Origin: Hypsibius dujardini
Taxonomy: Eukaryota > Tardigrada > Eutardigrada > Parachela > Hypsibiidae
Direction: 5' to 3'
NCBI GenBank assembly: GCA_001579985.1
Contig: LRSR01000955.1
Span: 1 to 48,240, forward strand
DNA: 48,240 nucleotides
The notes beneath the pieces are model-generated. The model saw only the letters and a list, made by a program, of their open reading frames with translations. It searched no databases and was not told where the DNA came from. Shown piece after piece: positions 22,253-34,629 of this stretch. Each line of letters opens with the position of its first letter. The stretch's first letter is position 1. Both the position numbers and the translations under genes were made by a program.

Positions 22253-25200
22253 ATGATATTTTTAAAACTCTTGACCCTTCTGAGCTGTGTGTGTGCAAAG
22301 ACCATTATTGATTATCCGTTCGGAATTCTATTACCGAGCGGATCTTCTGAACTTTGCGACTATGACAGAATGCATGCTGTGATAGACCAGGCCTTACTTG
22401 ATGCGGAGGTTGAGTCCCAAATCAAGTTCATTAACACGAACCCTAAATTCTACAGTCTGAGTGCCTCAAACAACACCTGTGACGACGTGAATGTGTTTTC
22501 CGCTGTCCGCGGGGTAGTTGATCTCCTAGCCGAAGGCTCCGGCTCACTCTTTGGCTCGGCGACCAATTTGGTAGGTCGCATGATGGTTGGCCCCGACTGT
22601 GCAGAAACTATCAAGGCCGCAACATTGCTTGTTGGGGATTCCGGTCATTCGTCCATACAGCTGTCGGGACGCGCCGAACTACTCTACAGCGTGCGAGACG
22701 TTGGAATGATCGTTCGAACTTCCTACAGCGTGTATAATATATGGTAAGGATCGCTTAATTGCCGGACGGAAGAACTTTCTTAACCTGCAAGTATAATAAA
22801 ACAGGTACATCTTTCGGAAAATGGCGATGGAGTACAACTGGACACGGTTTACTGCCCTCTATGACACGCATGACAAAGGGTCGTCGATAGAAACAGTTCC
22901 TGGTCTGCATGATGGTGAGCATTGAGCAGAAGTATCAACATATGCATGCCCGTCCGCCTTCTTACCTCAAGCAACACCGTGTTAATAGTTCGCTGGCGAC
23001 TACGCGGTGTAACAATTTATTGAGAGACAAGGGTTTATAATTAATCATTTACAATTTCTAAAGCTTGTGACGACTGATGAGTTAAATAATGTCGAGAAAT
23101 TATCAAGGCAAGATTCATTAAAACCACTTTCTTTTAGTTTCAAAGCAGAAAAGCAACCAAAGTTAATTGTTTAATGTCAGAATAGGATTTAAATTCCATA
23201 AGGTTCAATAAGCGGTTGATTGGTTGATCAACTTTTGTGGTTCTCTTTTTTTCTCGTACCTTTTTATCCTGCTATATTTCCCTTCATCTGGTGTAAACAA
23301 ACTTAAGAAATTATAAGATCTTGATCTTTGTCATTTAAAGATGATTTCCAGTCTAGGAAAGTAAAACAAAACGGAAAGTTTCAGCAACATGGGAAAAGCC
23401 ACGCAGTACTGTTTCACGAAATCAAGCAAAACCAAAACTTTGCAAGTAACCTGCAGGCAACTGAATATCCTTCAGACTGACCCCCCAGCGTTCAGACATA
23501 CTGTCGAATTCAAAAGTGGCAATTCACGAAATACTCCCAACTTTTGTGCAATTTGTTAGTCTTCGGAGCTGGCCGCCAAGGTGTCTAACAGATTGACTCA
23601 CCTCTATAACAGGCTCACCTTTCAAGTTCAATCGCAGTCAGTGGATGACCTTATGATTTAGCGTACGGGGCAGTTGGAATGCTGGATGTTAACATTCTGG
23701 CCTGATACCCTAAATGATATAGCACTTCTGCGCGCTCGGAATAAGAAAATTGAATTAGTCCAGCTAACTGCGCAGTTGAACATGCATCCCGTAGTGCAAT
23801 ACGAGATAAAGTGACGTTTCGGTTAAACCGGGATTACAGATGTAAGGCTGACTTAAGTCTTAGCTGCAAACTTAGTTATGGACCGGGGAACGGCGAACAC
23901 CCCAGGACCCTTATTGTAAATTATTCCTGGGTACGGCTCCTCCTGCCCTGTAATCAGTTTCGGACGTCGTTATGAACAACCTAAACATTAAGGTTGGACA
24001 AACGCGTCGACCTGTGATACTCTCCTATGCATTTATCTAGCCGGCATGGCATTATATTGTACATAAATTAACGCTGTTAGTATTCGGGCCAGTCAAAGTT
24101 GCATGATCTCTTTAAGGAAACAGCCTTTCAACTCATGGTGCGCGGTGGCTTGGTCTACGGCTTTGCGGCGGATGATCCACGCAATCGACCATCGATTCCG
24201 AATGCAACATTGGAGGACGTAGTTTGTGATTTGGGCAACCCTCCCAGCGCCACAGGAGAGCGGCCGGCTCCCCCAGATGCCAATGTTACCGAATGTCTTA
24301 AGAATGCCAAAGCTAAAGCCAGAAGTAAGAACAGGAAAATAAAACGCAATGCTGAATAGGCTTTACTTGCATGCATATTCCAGTTGTTTGCAGTTATAAT
24401 ACTGTTGATGAAGCCTGTGTACGTGCGACAGTTTCTCATCGCAGCAAAAGGCATGAATATGACTAATAGCGAGTACCTCTACATCACCACCGACTTTGAT
24501 CACACGCGATTCATTAATCCCCCCGTACCGGCGTGGCAACAGAGTAAGTTGCAGGATCTACCGATTCAGTTCAGTTCAAAATTGATGTAACTCAATGAGG
24601 CGTGCCTTCTGTTGTGGTGCAGATGACGCCAGCGACCCCATTGCAAAAGAGGCATTTCGCTCACTGTTTGTGATTGGACTGGACCCGTTCTACGAGACTT
24701 CGGAATACCAAACATTAGAATCAAAACTGAAGGCTAGAGGTGTACAGAAGATGAACTACTTCTATGCAGCTTTTTACGACGCCATAATGCTGTACGCTGC
24801 AGCGTTGCGCTACACAGCAGATGATGATGATCCAGTTCTCCGCGGATATGTGGCTAACGCGGCAACCAGAGGCTGCAACAATTTCGATCCCACAAACGAT
24901 ACTGACAGTGGTGTACACGACGGCGACCTGGATTTCACATCCTGCAGGACAATACTGCATCGCGGCCAATTCCTACTCAACGCGCCACTTAAAACTCGTA
25001 ACTGTAAGGACTCGATTAATCATCTAGACTTCTACAGTCACACAGTATGTGCGACACAAGGCCCAAAGAGAAAATCAGGAAAAACCTCATTCATAGCTAT
25101 AGTCAACTGGTACTGGTATGTACCGGTACAAATGGTGTCTTCCTCCTTAATTTCGGGTAGTGAAAACTACGAAAATCCAAAAGAAGAGAGACAAGGGGAA

Positions 25201-28200
25201 TACCGAGGAGAAAAGGAACAATGGTCCAGAAAGACACGCTCTTAGGGGCCAGTTTACGTTGGGCGCGCATCATCGGAGAAAGAAAGGGTGTACAATCGGC
25301 AGATGCTTAAGCCACATTTTCCTTCGCGAAAAGGTTAATACATCATTATCCAAAATACAATATTCATAATTGTGTAAATCGTTTCCGTGTGTAAATCATT
25401 GCCCGTCGCGACGCGTCTGTTAGTACATATTGTCTGTTCGACTCCTGTTACAGTATATAACTCTACTTACTTCGGAATTTTACATTTTTTTTCCTACTCA
25501 ATTGTCACTGAATACTAATTCTTTGGCTCCTTTTGAAACAGCTGAAACAGTTGAGAACCCGACAGACGCTACCTCTGCATAGCAATCTGGGCGGGGAACA
25601 CGCTGTCCCTCTGTTTGTCTGTGTGTCTGTCTGCATACCTACTCGTCTGTCTGTGTGTCTGCCTGCATACCTACTCGTCTGTCTGTGTGTCTGCCTGCAT
25701 ACCTACTCGTCTGTCTGTGTGTCTGTCTGCATACCTACTCGTCTGTCATTCTGATGTCCCACACGGCTTGCCAAAACCCCAAACAGCAACCCACAAAGTA
25801 ACCTCAGATCAGCTGTGGTGTTTAGACCGTCTGACCCATCACGCAGTACTCTTTAGCCTCTACGCGGAATAGATGCGCGGGAAAAACCGCCAGAATCACT
25901 GAGTAAATTTATGGTCCGATTATCCAGTTTGATACGTACTTTGTTTGCCGATCCTCTTGTTCAAATATCGGTATTCCTAATGCTGGAATAACGACTCAAT
26001 GACACTTATATTCTATGAACCAATAATAGGTCCCGTTCCTCAAAATGTTGGTTTTGATAGTTATGGTGTCAGCGTACTCATTTTAATTCCAATTTAAATG
26101 AAATACGGTACACAAGATCTGTATGTGAGATGTGCGTGTTTCGCTGTTGTATGATGAAACCTTCATGAAACCCTCGTTTTTGTTCACCGCGCATGTGCAG
26201 TGAGAAAGAGGAGTGGAAATTGTTGGGTCGATAACGGAGGATTTATCTTTTGGACAGGGACAAGTGGTCGACTCTGGTTGGACAGCTATGCTGATAGGAT
26301 CAGCTACCTATATTTGTACGCAATCACGGACACACAAAATGGAATTTACCGGGTACATGTTAATTCGGAGATTACCTGTTAATTCTGAGATCTTTTTCCG
26401 TTCGAATCAGTTTGAATCGTATCATGCGGTAGATCACAAATCGGATGCGGCGTTTACTTCTGCACAAACATATCAGACCTCTGTGCAGTGGTGGTAGCGG
26501 TAGTAAAAAACTGTCCGATAATTTAATCATTTAGAGCATTCAAAACATTCTGTCATAACTGAGTTTGGCAACATTAGAAATAATGGAAGCATTTTAATTG
26601 TCCAGTGTTTCAGAAGACCTCGACAGTTGGAATGTCCTAAAATCCGACATTATATTTCTACCGATTACATTTCCAATTTTTTTTTGAAGGACAGTAATAA
26701 AATGAAAATGCTACTTCTCTGGCACACATGTGTCTGCTTTCAATAAAAAAATTGTGTTGCAAAATTCCAAAAATTTCAAGAACTTAGCGGACGCACAAGT
26801 TGCTTTCTTGTCATAATTTTCTCCAGTTGCTGATTCATTCGTGTTTTTCAGCTTTGTTCAGGTCTCACTGGTTGTAAAACCTACCCTAATGACATATCGC
26901 GTGATTCAATATTGTTTTTATACAAAACGAGATTGTCCATATATTGTAATTATGCATACAATATGCAAGACCCTCCGAGCCGGAAAACAAATATTGTTAA
27001 CTAAAAAAAGACAGTCCCAGCTCTGGTCCTAAGATTGTGTGCGCTGTGCACCGCGCGCACCGCTACACCATGTGTAAACTTACTTTTGAGACTAACTTCG
27101 CTGATATGCTGCTCCGTCCCCTCTAGCAGGGAGAAAGTAGGTCACCACTCATTCGACAGAGAATTTCCTCCTCTTTCGTTTTATCATAAAAGATCTGCAT
27201 TAATTTGGGTTTGTTTACGTTTTTTTCCATCTTCTCCGGCAAGCACCAAATCGACGCTTTGTCCCTGTGAATCCGCACCAGCTATCGAAAATCGAACAGA
27301 TCAAAGCTTCTCATCGTTTCCCAAAGGTGCTCATATGTAATCAAACTTTGAAAATTCTTTGGCCAATCGATTATCTAGAACACATTTTCGTGGAATCCTT
27401 GCCAGAAAAAAAAATTCACCAGTTTTCCCAGACCCTCCTGAGAATGAGGAGGTTTGTTTTCATTCAACGTAATGGCTGAACCTCCCGCTTTGTTTTCAAG
27501 GCCGATTTTCAACAAAACACTAAATAGAGCGCTCAAAATGCATTTTTTAGATCAACATATGTCTAGTGTTTACAATGTTACCTTTAACAGCCCTCGCATT
27601 GTGAATATTCTTGTCTTTTCCGGGGATTGATAAACGGCTTTAGACTGGTACGTGCGGTCGTGGCTTAGTGGTTTGGTCGGTTTGACACAGTCTTATTGCA
27701 TAATAACGCATTTGCTTTAAAACAGGTATACTTTGGCAGGTGCGTCCTGTTAAAACTGTGCTATTTGTACAAGTAGGCTAGACTTTGCAGGAGGTGCACG
27801 GTTCAATCCCTACCCCAGTCTGAACTTTTTTCGTCCCAAAAGTATTCCTTTCCGAAGGAAATAGCGTTTTTTATTAGAATTTGACAAAAAATGTCTGATT
27901 CCGGTGTCAGAACCTGTTAAAACCGGTTTCGAACTGGTTGTAAGGTTTTGGGTACAATTTTGGTACAATTTTGGAACAATCTTTGGATTGGATAAACAAT
28001 AGGAGCTTCAGGATCGGAACGTAAGATTGTGCCTAAATTGTACAAGTAAATATTTTTCTATGGTATTCGTTATTAGGGCTAGGAAATATACATGAAAAAC
28101 TTCCATTACGGCTTGCAAAAAGCCGCTTTTTCAAGGTCGATGTGGCTTTTACAGCAGCCGATAAAATTATTGTTGCAAAAAAAAGATAATCTCCTTGTTT

Positions 28201-31200
28201 GGAGAATAAGTGGGCTGGGGAGGGGAAATAATTGGGATGAGGGGATAACTGGGTTGGGGGGGGCGAATAACTGGGCGATGAAATAAATAGTTTTTCATTT
28301 TTACAAACCCAGAGAATGCTTTAAAATACACTTTGAAAGTTAGAGGATGGCAAGGGATTTGCCCATTGACTGAGTGGGTTGCCATTCCGATGAGCAAAAA
28401 TCGTGTCCGGGTTACGGGAATTATCTGCAGGTGAAACGCCGCACCCGGTTTGTGTTTTTAACAAAATCATACGGTTAATCATCACTCACGAGCAATTATG
28501 TAACGTAGATGGTGGCGTATTACGATCCTAGAGGAGACAAAGAGATACCGGGATATGGGAGGGAAGACCGGGTCCCGTATCTTCCGGGTATCACCCCCGA
28601 CAAGCCCTACTTTGAAAACCAACAAAATCCGATCCCATGGATTGGGGGTGCGCCAACAAAAAGCCGTCCTGATTGCGGATATGACGGAACTGAAGGCCCT
28701 TGTCAAGGTTTGCCAGTAAATTGAATTGTCACTAACATTAGGAGGGACAAGCACGGAACTGCGCTATGATGTTCCAATTTACTGGGCTGGGCAATACTAT
28801 TGGACTGCATTTCAGCAATCAATAAAAAATGTTTTGCTCGTTAGCTTATTCACTGGGACAATTGCACTATTCCCAAGTTTTTCGATTACATTTGCAATTA
28901 TTTCATAAAATTCATGGGGAAAATTCCTTGATAGTATGTCGATAGTTCCTCATTGCCTACATGCTAAAAGTCTCTAAATGAAAAAACATAGTTTGTGAAG
29001 CCATTTTTTGTAGGCCTGCTAGAACAGCGAAGTTTATTCCAATTATGATGGATATGTGACGACCTGCTATATGTCTGTGTGTGCGTGTCGTGTCTGTCGT
29101 CCGAGAAGCAACTGAAATTGATGATCTCCGTTCTTACTTGATAAGCACACAGTCACGGTTAAATACGAATACAATACACACACCAAAGAGAGAGGGAGAA
29201 AGAAGCCAAACCAAAAGAATGTGAAAATGGTTAAAAGCACTCAAGGACACAATGATATCATTAGACAGAAAGCGGCGGTAAGGATTACTCGTGACAGGTA
29301 CATGTATCTATTTCGTCCATGAAATTTTTGCTTCCATGCGAGCTTTTAGTAATTTGCAGCACTAATCGAGCCACAGTGTCATTCCTTTTCCAATTCAAAT
29401 ATCGAAAACCAGAAAGTATTGTGTGGATCATAAATCTAGCTAAACCACTAAAAGCAAAAATATGATCAGTGGTGATTTACTCAGTAACCAGTCCGAAAAC
29501 ATATTGCCGAGCCGAATATTATTTATTATTCAGTGTAAGTGGAAAAGCGTTTGTTGTGCCTACAGCTGAGGTTCCGGTTCTCATTGTGTCACTGTGTATC
29601 AGCATGACATTTCTATGTGTTCTCATTGCCGTTGGATATCGGTATCACAAACTGGCCAAAGTCCAAGCGAAAACCGACCGTGAGTGGATTGCTCACGGGC
29701 GAGCTCTCAGTTTTCAACGGCACAAAAGGAATGAATTCAGCGACGACTCCCCGGAGAACTACGTGGACGAGAAAATCCCACTTCATGACGGAAGTGTCAA
29801 AGACACAGAAGACGGTCATTCAATGGGTCGCTCAATGGGAGCTTCCATAGGACGGTCAATGGGCCAGTCTATGACAGGCTCCATGAAAAGAAAGTTCACT
29901 ATGATGGGGGAACACTTTGGAACGTGGAACCGCACGGTCTGTGTCATTCGCTGGACAAACAGGAAAAAGGTGTCGCTGACTCCACAGTTAATAAAAGATG
30001 TTCGGTTAGTGCGGAAGTTGGATCATGAAAACGGTAGGCCAGCCGTCGCATGTTTGCACTTCATGATGGAAACGTCGAATACGTTCTCTTGCCTGCTCAT
30101 TATTAGTGGCTAAGTTTATCGGCTCTTGTTTGGAGGAAGACTGCGTATGCGTCCTGTATGAAATGTGCGAGAAAGGACCTCTAAACGTAAGTGATCCTTC
30201 AGCAAAGCAATTGCAATGCATGTCCAGGGGTGTCATTTCTTTGGACGGTTTGATACATGCAGCAGTTGTGAGTTTGTGCATGCACATGGCGCTCTGATGG
30301 AGTTTCCGTGCGGTTAGCTTCTGTGTTGTTTTAGCTGCAATTTGAAGGCGAGGCTAAGGCAAAACTGGACTGGGCTATTCGTCTGTCTTGGATCAAAGAC
30401 ATCGTCAGCGGTAGAATCGAATAACCCTAGAACAATTTCCCAGTGCTATAAAAAAATGTTTTTTTTTTCTAGGAATGATTTATATTCACGATTCACCAGT
30501 CGGGCCTCATACCCGGTTAACGTCTCACTGTTGCTTCATCGACTCTCGCTTTGTCGTGAAAATAACGGACTACGGTCTGCCCACGCTTTTCACAATCACC
30601 GTCGCGGAACTGTGGATGGATAAACGAAACGCATTCAATGCCAACAGTCAGCTCTGGACATGTCCCGAGGTTATTCGTGCAGACGCTGAAGGTGTTCTGG
30701 AGGCTTTGCGCACTAAAGAGAGAGACGTGTACAGCTTCGGAATCATTCTCCAGGAGATCATCCTGCGCGCAAGGCCATATAGTATGTACGCGCAGCCAAG
30801 TAGCGGTACGTTGTTCTACCTTATGATTAGCTATGGTGATAAGCAAGCACCTTCTGATGGAGAAAATAATACTGAATCATCTCTAAAATATAGCCATCAT
30901 CGATGAAATTCGTCGTGGGACTATGTTGGAAGGCAAGCATTTCCGACCGTTATTTCCTAAGAACTGTGACGCACCAGCCGGCTTGATCAACCTGGCACAG
31001 CAATGCTGGGCAGAAGATCCTACGGTGCGACCACTATTCGACAAAGTGGCTACGCAGCTCCGGGATATTATGCGAGATAGGTTGGTCGGCTCAGTCTATT
31101 TGCAAGTCCAATATACCATCGGCACATTTCTGTCCACTCTGACACTGGTAGACGCGCCACTGTCCGCCATTGCCATGATCTTGCAATTTTAGCTGATTTC

Positions 31201-34002
31201 CTCATTTATGGTTGGAGGGTATATGGTCTTAGGTGACGAAGCATGGAGGCATACGAGAGCTCTACCCGCAGACCCTCAAAAAGGAAGGGCAAGCCAATCA
31301 TACGAGTCTCATTGGTAATCTGAATTATGGGGGGGGAGGGGCCGGCTAAAGAAAATAGGAAGCAGATGGAGTAAATTTCAGCTTCAAACTGATTCTGGGG
31401 ACATGCGGATTAAACTTAAAATTCTGAATTACTTGGGCAGTTCTTTTAAGTTCCCAAATAATTAGCGACGTGGAAGACAGATTTGTACCATATGAACTCG
31501 TTTTGAACGGCTCCGTGCTATTCTAGACAACTTTGGTATGCCAATGGCACAACCAGCATATCGGGCGTAGCAGCGGTCTCCATGCCGCCTCAAGGAACAC
31601 GGCCAAAAGACTCCAAGAATTTGAATATCCTAACGATATTGCTGACATTTTTTTCGAGCCGATTTACATGTAACCCCAGTAACATGAGTAGACTCTTTTC
31701 CTACCAAGCCTTAATGGCTGGGCGTGTGTTTTGAAAGACTGATGGGACTGATGGATGAAAGACCGGATAAAATTGCAGCCATATCGATATGTCAAAGCCA
31801 ACAATTTAACATGTGAAGACCTATGATTCCCTTCATAGGTCTAAAATGTTCCCGTGTAGAGCACAACAAAACAGCTCTTATTTAGACAAAACAAAGGCAG
31901 GGAAGCACAGCGAGGGATTAAAGAACTGGATATCAATCTTCCGCGGCCGATACGGGCACTTTCGGGTTACCAAAACTATATGACTAATCAAAAAGGTGCG
32001 CCATGGTCCAAAATATTTTTAAATTAAAGTTTGGCAACATGTTGGGATCAAAAATACCAAAAAAACGGCGCAAAAATATTTAAAATTCCACTATTTCGAG
32101 CTCGTACAGCATACAACTCGCGTATAAATCGAAAATCTACGCAAGTTGCATTCGTAATCTTCATAGCATACGGAAAACGGTAGCCCGCACGCGTAGCCAA
32201 AAAGTTACGATTATATCTATTTGAGTCCTTATGTTGGCAGACGAAATCTTTATTCCCGTCAACATGCGCGACACATGTACCACCCAAGAAACAAAAGAAC
32301 CATGCCCAGGCCGAATAAGACCTTTGTATATTTTAAAAGTTCTTATAGTTTAATTATCTATAATGCAGACTGCCCCGTTCTCATTTCTGTAACCATGATT
32401 CTTCTCACCTTAGGAACATGGGGGAGCATACTAACGTCATGGATGTTTTCATGCAGCAAATGGAAGAAACTAGCCATCAACTTGAAGTTACTGTTCAAGA
32501 AAAGGAGAAGGCCCTTGCCAGGCAGGAGGTCAGAAGCGACGAGGCCTACCTTGAGGTGTTCCCAAAGTGAGTAGCACGAAACGTGCTGACAAGGCTCGTA
32601 TACCTCAATAGTTGTGCATTGCCAAATGGTGTAAACGCAAGATGTTTCGGATTTTCCCTTATGACAAGTACGTCTCGGTATCGCGCAATCTTTCAGGGAC
32701 GTTGCAGAACTGGTCATGAATTTTGAGGATGTAGAGCCTATCCTGTATCAGCACGCCACCTTACTTATCACCGACGTTGTTGGATTTGAAACGCTTTGCA
32801 CACTCAGTTCGCCCCCAGAAATCATCCAGCTACTTGAAGATTACTACAAACTATTGTCTGCCGCGTACTGTCAGTTCAAATGCTTCAAAATTGACCATGC
32901 GGGGGACACTGTTTTAGTGAGTGCACAGATGACGGATCTGCTGTTTGACGCAGACGTAACGTTGCGCCTGCGGTTAGGTCACATCTGGTGTGTCTGGCGA
33001 ATCCGGTCGGCAAGGTGCCAAGGAAATCGCACGGCTAGCTCTCCGACTAATGGTGGAAGCAAAGCAGTTCACGATTCACTATCGACCCACGGAGCAGCTG
33101 AAATTACGCATTGGTGTTGCTTCAGGTATTGCTTTCCGCTTCCTCCGGTCAGGATCTTTTTAGAGTTCACCACCGGGACATGATATAAAAAAACAGGGCG
33201 CGGACAAGAGGACTGCTCGAGTCGCTGCTTGTTAAACTTGCTTTGTCGGAGTGCTAGCTTGCCGCGTATTAGTTTTTGAAAAAGCGGTATACATTTTTGA
33301 AAATGCGAAAGACATTTCGAAAAAGATGGTAAATATATTCTGGGACAGCGCGGTATAAATGATCGAAAACGCAGTAAAATTATTAGAAAATGTGAAATAC
33401 ACTTTTATAAGAAGCGGCATTGTGTTGGAAATTCCAATAGAAATTTTTCTCATCTATTCTCCATGCGACTCGCTTTCAAGTGTTGTTAAATCATCTTTGC
33501 CGTTGTAGGCCCACTAGTGATGTCTGTACTACAACTAACTGCACCCCGGTACGCCATTTGTGGAAATCTGCTGCAAACTGTTCGGCGTTTATTAGTGACG
33601 TCAGAATGTATGTCAAACAGTACAAGTCATTCGGTTTTGCTGATTTACCACATAGCACGATCACTGTTAATTTAATTTGACATATCTCACCCCTATTGGT
33701 GCCAGGCTTGAAAATACACGTTTCGGCATCGACTAAACACCTGCTAGACAGCTACATGGCTTTTCGATTCAAGCAATCTAGCGCAAGTCCAGTACCAGTC
33801 TCGGACGACTCAGCTGTTCAGTCTTTCTGGCTGGTGAATGAAGAAGGTAAATGCCCGCTATCGCTTTGCAAACATGTGGCCCCAAATGTGACTCTGAATA
33901 AGGAATTCATAATGTATCACAAAACATATAGGTAACGCCGAACTCAAAGCTAGGCGAATGCTTCAAATGGAAGGACTTGACATCAAGGAAGATGAACTCT
34001 AA
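22253..34002 (+). CDS. Receptor-type guanylyl cyclase with atypical catalytic site
   Basis: Eighteen exons: 22253-22743, 22805-22914, 24124-24324, 24394-24543, 24623-25003, 26201-26352, 28509-28707, 29566-30033, 30107-30186, 30335-30410, 30473-30805, 30894-31080, 32414-32566, 32697-32916, 32978-33125, 33509-33607, 33706-33846 and 33932-34002. In-frame total is 1219 aa. The order is that of natriuretic-peptide-type and nematode GCY receptors: signal peptide (1-15), ANF-receptor ectodomain to about 560 (AMEYNWTRFTALYDTH, DYG-like repeats absent), membrane helix about 564-586, pseudokinase (KITDYGL, DVYSFGIILQEI, QQCWAEDPTVRP), dimerisation coil, and cyclase domain. The pseudokinase lacks the usual lysine and HRD aspartate. 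In the cyclase both metal aspartates (32773, 32905) and the late Arg remain, but Glu, Cys and Asn of the consensus are Asp, Ala and Gln. Would make cGMP if active. Least certain edges: 24124 and 25003 (24910 possible). Confidence 0.92.
25606..25745. repeat. 32-bp minisatellite, about 4 copies, in cyclase intron
   Basis: Tandem unit of 32 bp containing GCATACCTACTCGTC and CTGTCTGTGTGTCTG, with copies differing at one base (TGCC or TGTC). It is the only sizeable CTGT-derived array between 11 and 39 kb. Confidence 0.92.
27642..27831 (+). ncRNA. Candidate Pol III unit / tRNA-derived SINE-like sequence
   Basis: An exact A-box (TGGCTTAGTGG, 27661-27671), a near-exact B-box (GGTTCAATCC, 27800-27809) and a six-T terminator (27826-27831) lie in order. 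AGACTGG (27642-27648) can pair with CCAGTCT (27815-27821) across the unit. The box spacing of about 130 bp is too long for a normal tRNA, and the T-stem does not pair well. A SINE head or a decayed tRNA is the likeliest reading. Confidence 0.35.
33265..33450. repeat. Degenerate 21-24-bp tandem repeat in cyclase intron
   Basis: About seven diverged units built on GAAAA(A/T)GCG followed by an AT-rich stretch, filling much of the intron between 33125 and 33509. Confidence 0.55.
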
Positions 34003-34189
34003 TTTTTCAATGCGTCCCCAGTTATGTATATGTATACTTACATGTGCTATGTATGTGACCTTGTAGAAATGATCTTGTTCTAAGAGACTTGATGAGTTAT
34101 GAAACAAGGCAAATAGAAGAACTAGCGGATAGTTACGCAGCATTTTATGTCACTAGCAGTACACTGTCACACATGCAGCGATGTCATTA

Positions 34190-34345
34190 TGGAATCATAT
34201 ATGCTAGCCTAGCATACCCTGTCGGATGGTCGTGTCATTGTGTCATTATGTCATTACGGTATGATATATGCTAGCATGAAATACCATATCTAGACCCTCT
34301 GACTCTTTCGTCATTATGTCAGTATGTCATTACCGTATGCTGTGC
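34190..34345. repeat. Two diverged copies of a TGTCATTA-rich repeat
   Basis: TGTCATTA, CATATATGCTAGC and AAATACC-like pieces recur in two copies of about 80 bp downstream of the cyclase stop codon. Family unknown. Confidence 0.5.
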
Positions 34346-34629
34346 TGATATCAACTACTTCTAATATGCTTGTTGTTCTGCGCCAATTTTTTCCATTTCA
34401 TTCTCTGTTCTACTTTGCCGTTAAACATTGAACAGCTTACCGCTATATGTAAGCTTTTAACTCTGTCAACTTATGTGCCCATCAGTGTGTGATCCGTGGA
34501 TCCTCTGCTGTCTTGCCTCATCATCCGCCTGTTGTCTAATGCCATGCGGTCCCGACTAAACGCGTGATACTAAGATGACGGGACTATCGGCGACGCCGTC
34601 GACTGGGTGGTGGACAACTTACAACTGGT

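Noticed and set aside
24081-24123. Earlier acceptors (24080, 24092 and 24098) for the third cyclase exon
   Set aside because: All give phase 0, but the previous exon ends in phase 1. The CAG at 24121-24123 is the only nearby acceptor that restores the frame.
25606-25745. Possible CRISPR array
   Set aside because: The 32-bp units are directly abutting with no unique spacers, and the genome is animal. It is a minisatellite.
27642-27831. Functional tRNA gene
   Set aside because: The A and B boxes are too far apart, the T-stem does not pair, and no credible anticodon arm is seen. Kept only as a Pol III-like candidate.
28741-28908. Extra cyclase exon with a hydrophobic tail
   Set aside because: It has an acceptor and is open, but it ends in a stop. 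The exon at 29566 joins in phase with the preceding exon and gives the expected membrane helix.
29469-29565. Upstream extension of the membrane-spanning cyclase exon
   Set aside because: The frame is open, but a CAG acceptor at 29565 gives the correct phase and family-like junction. The upstream residues do not match the family.
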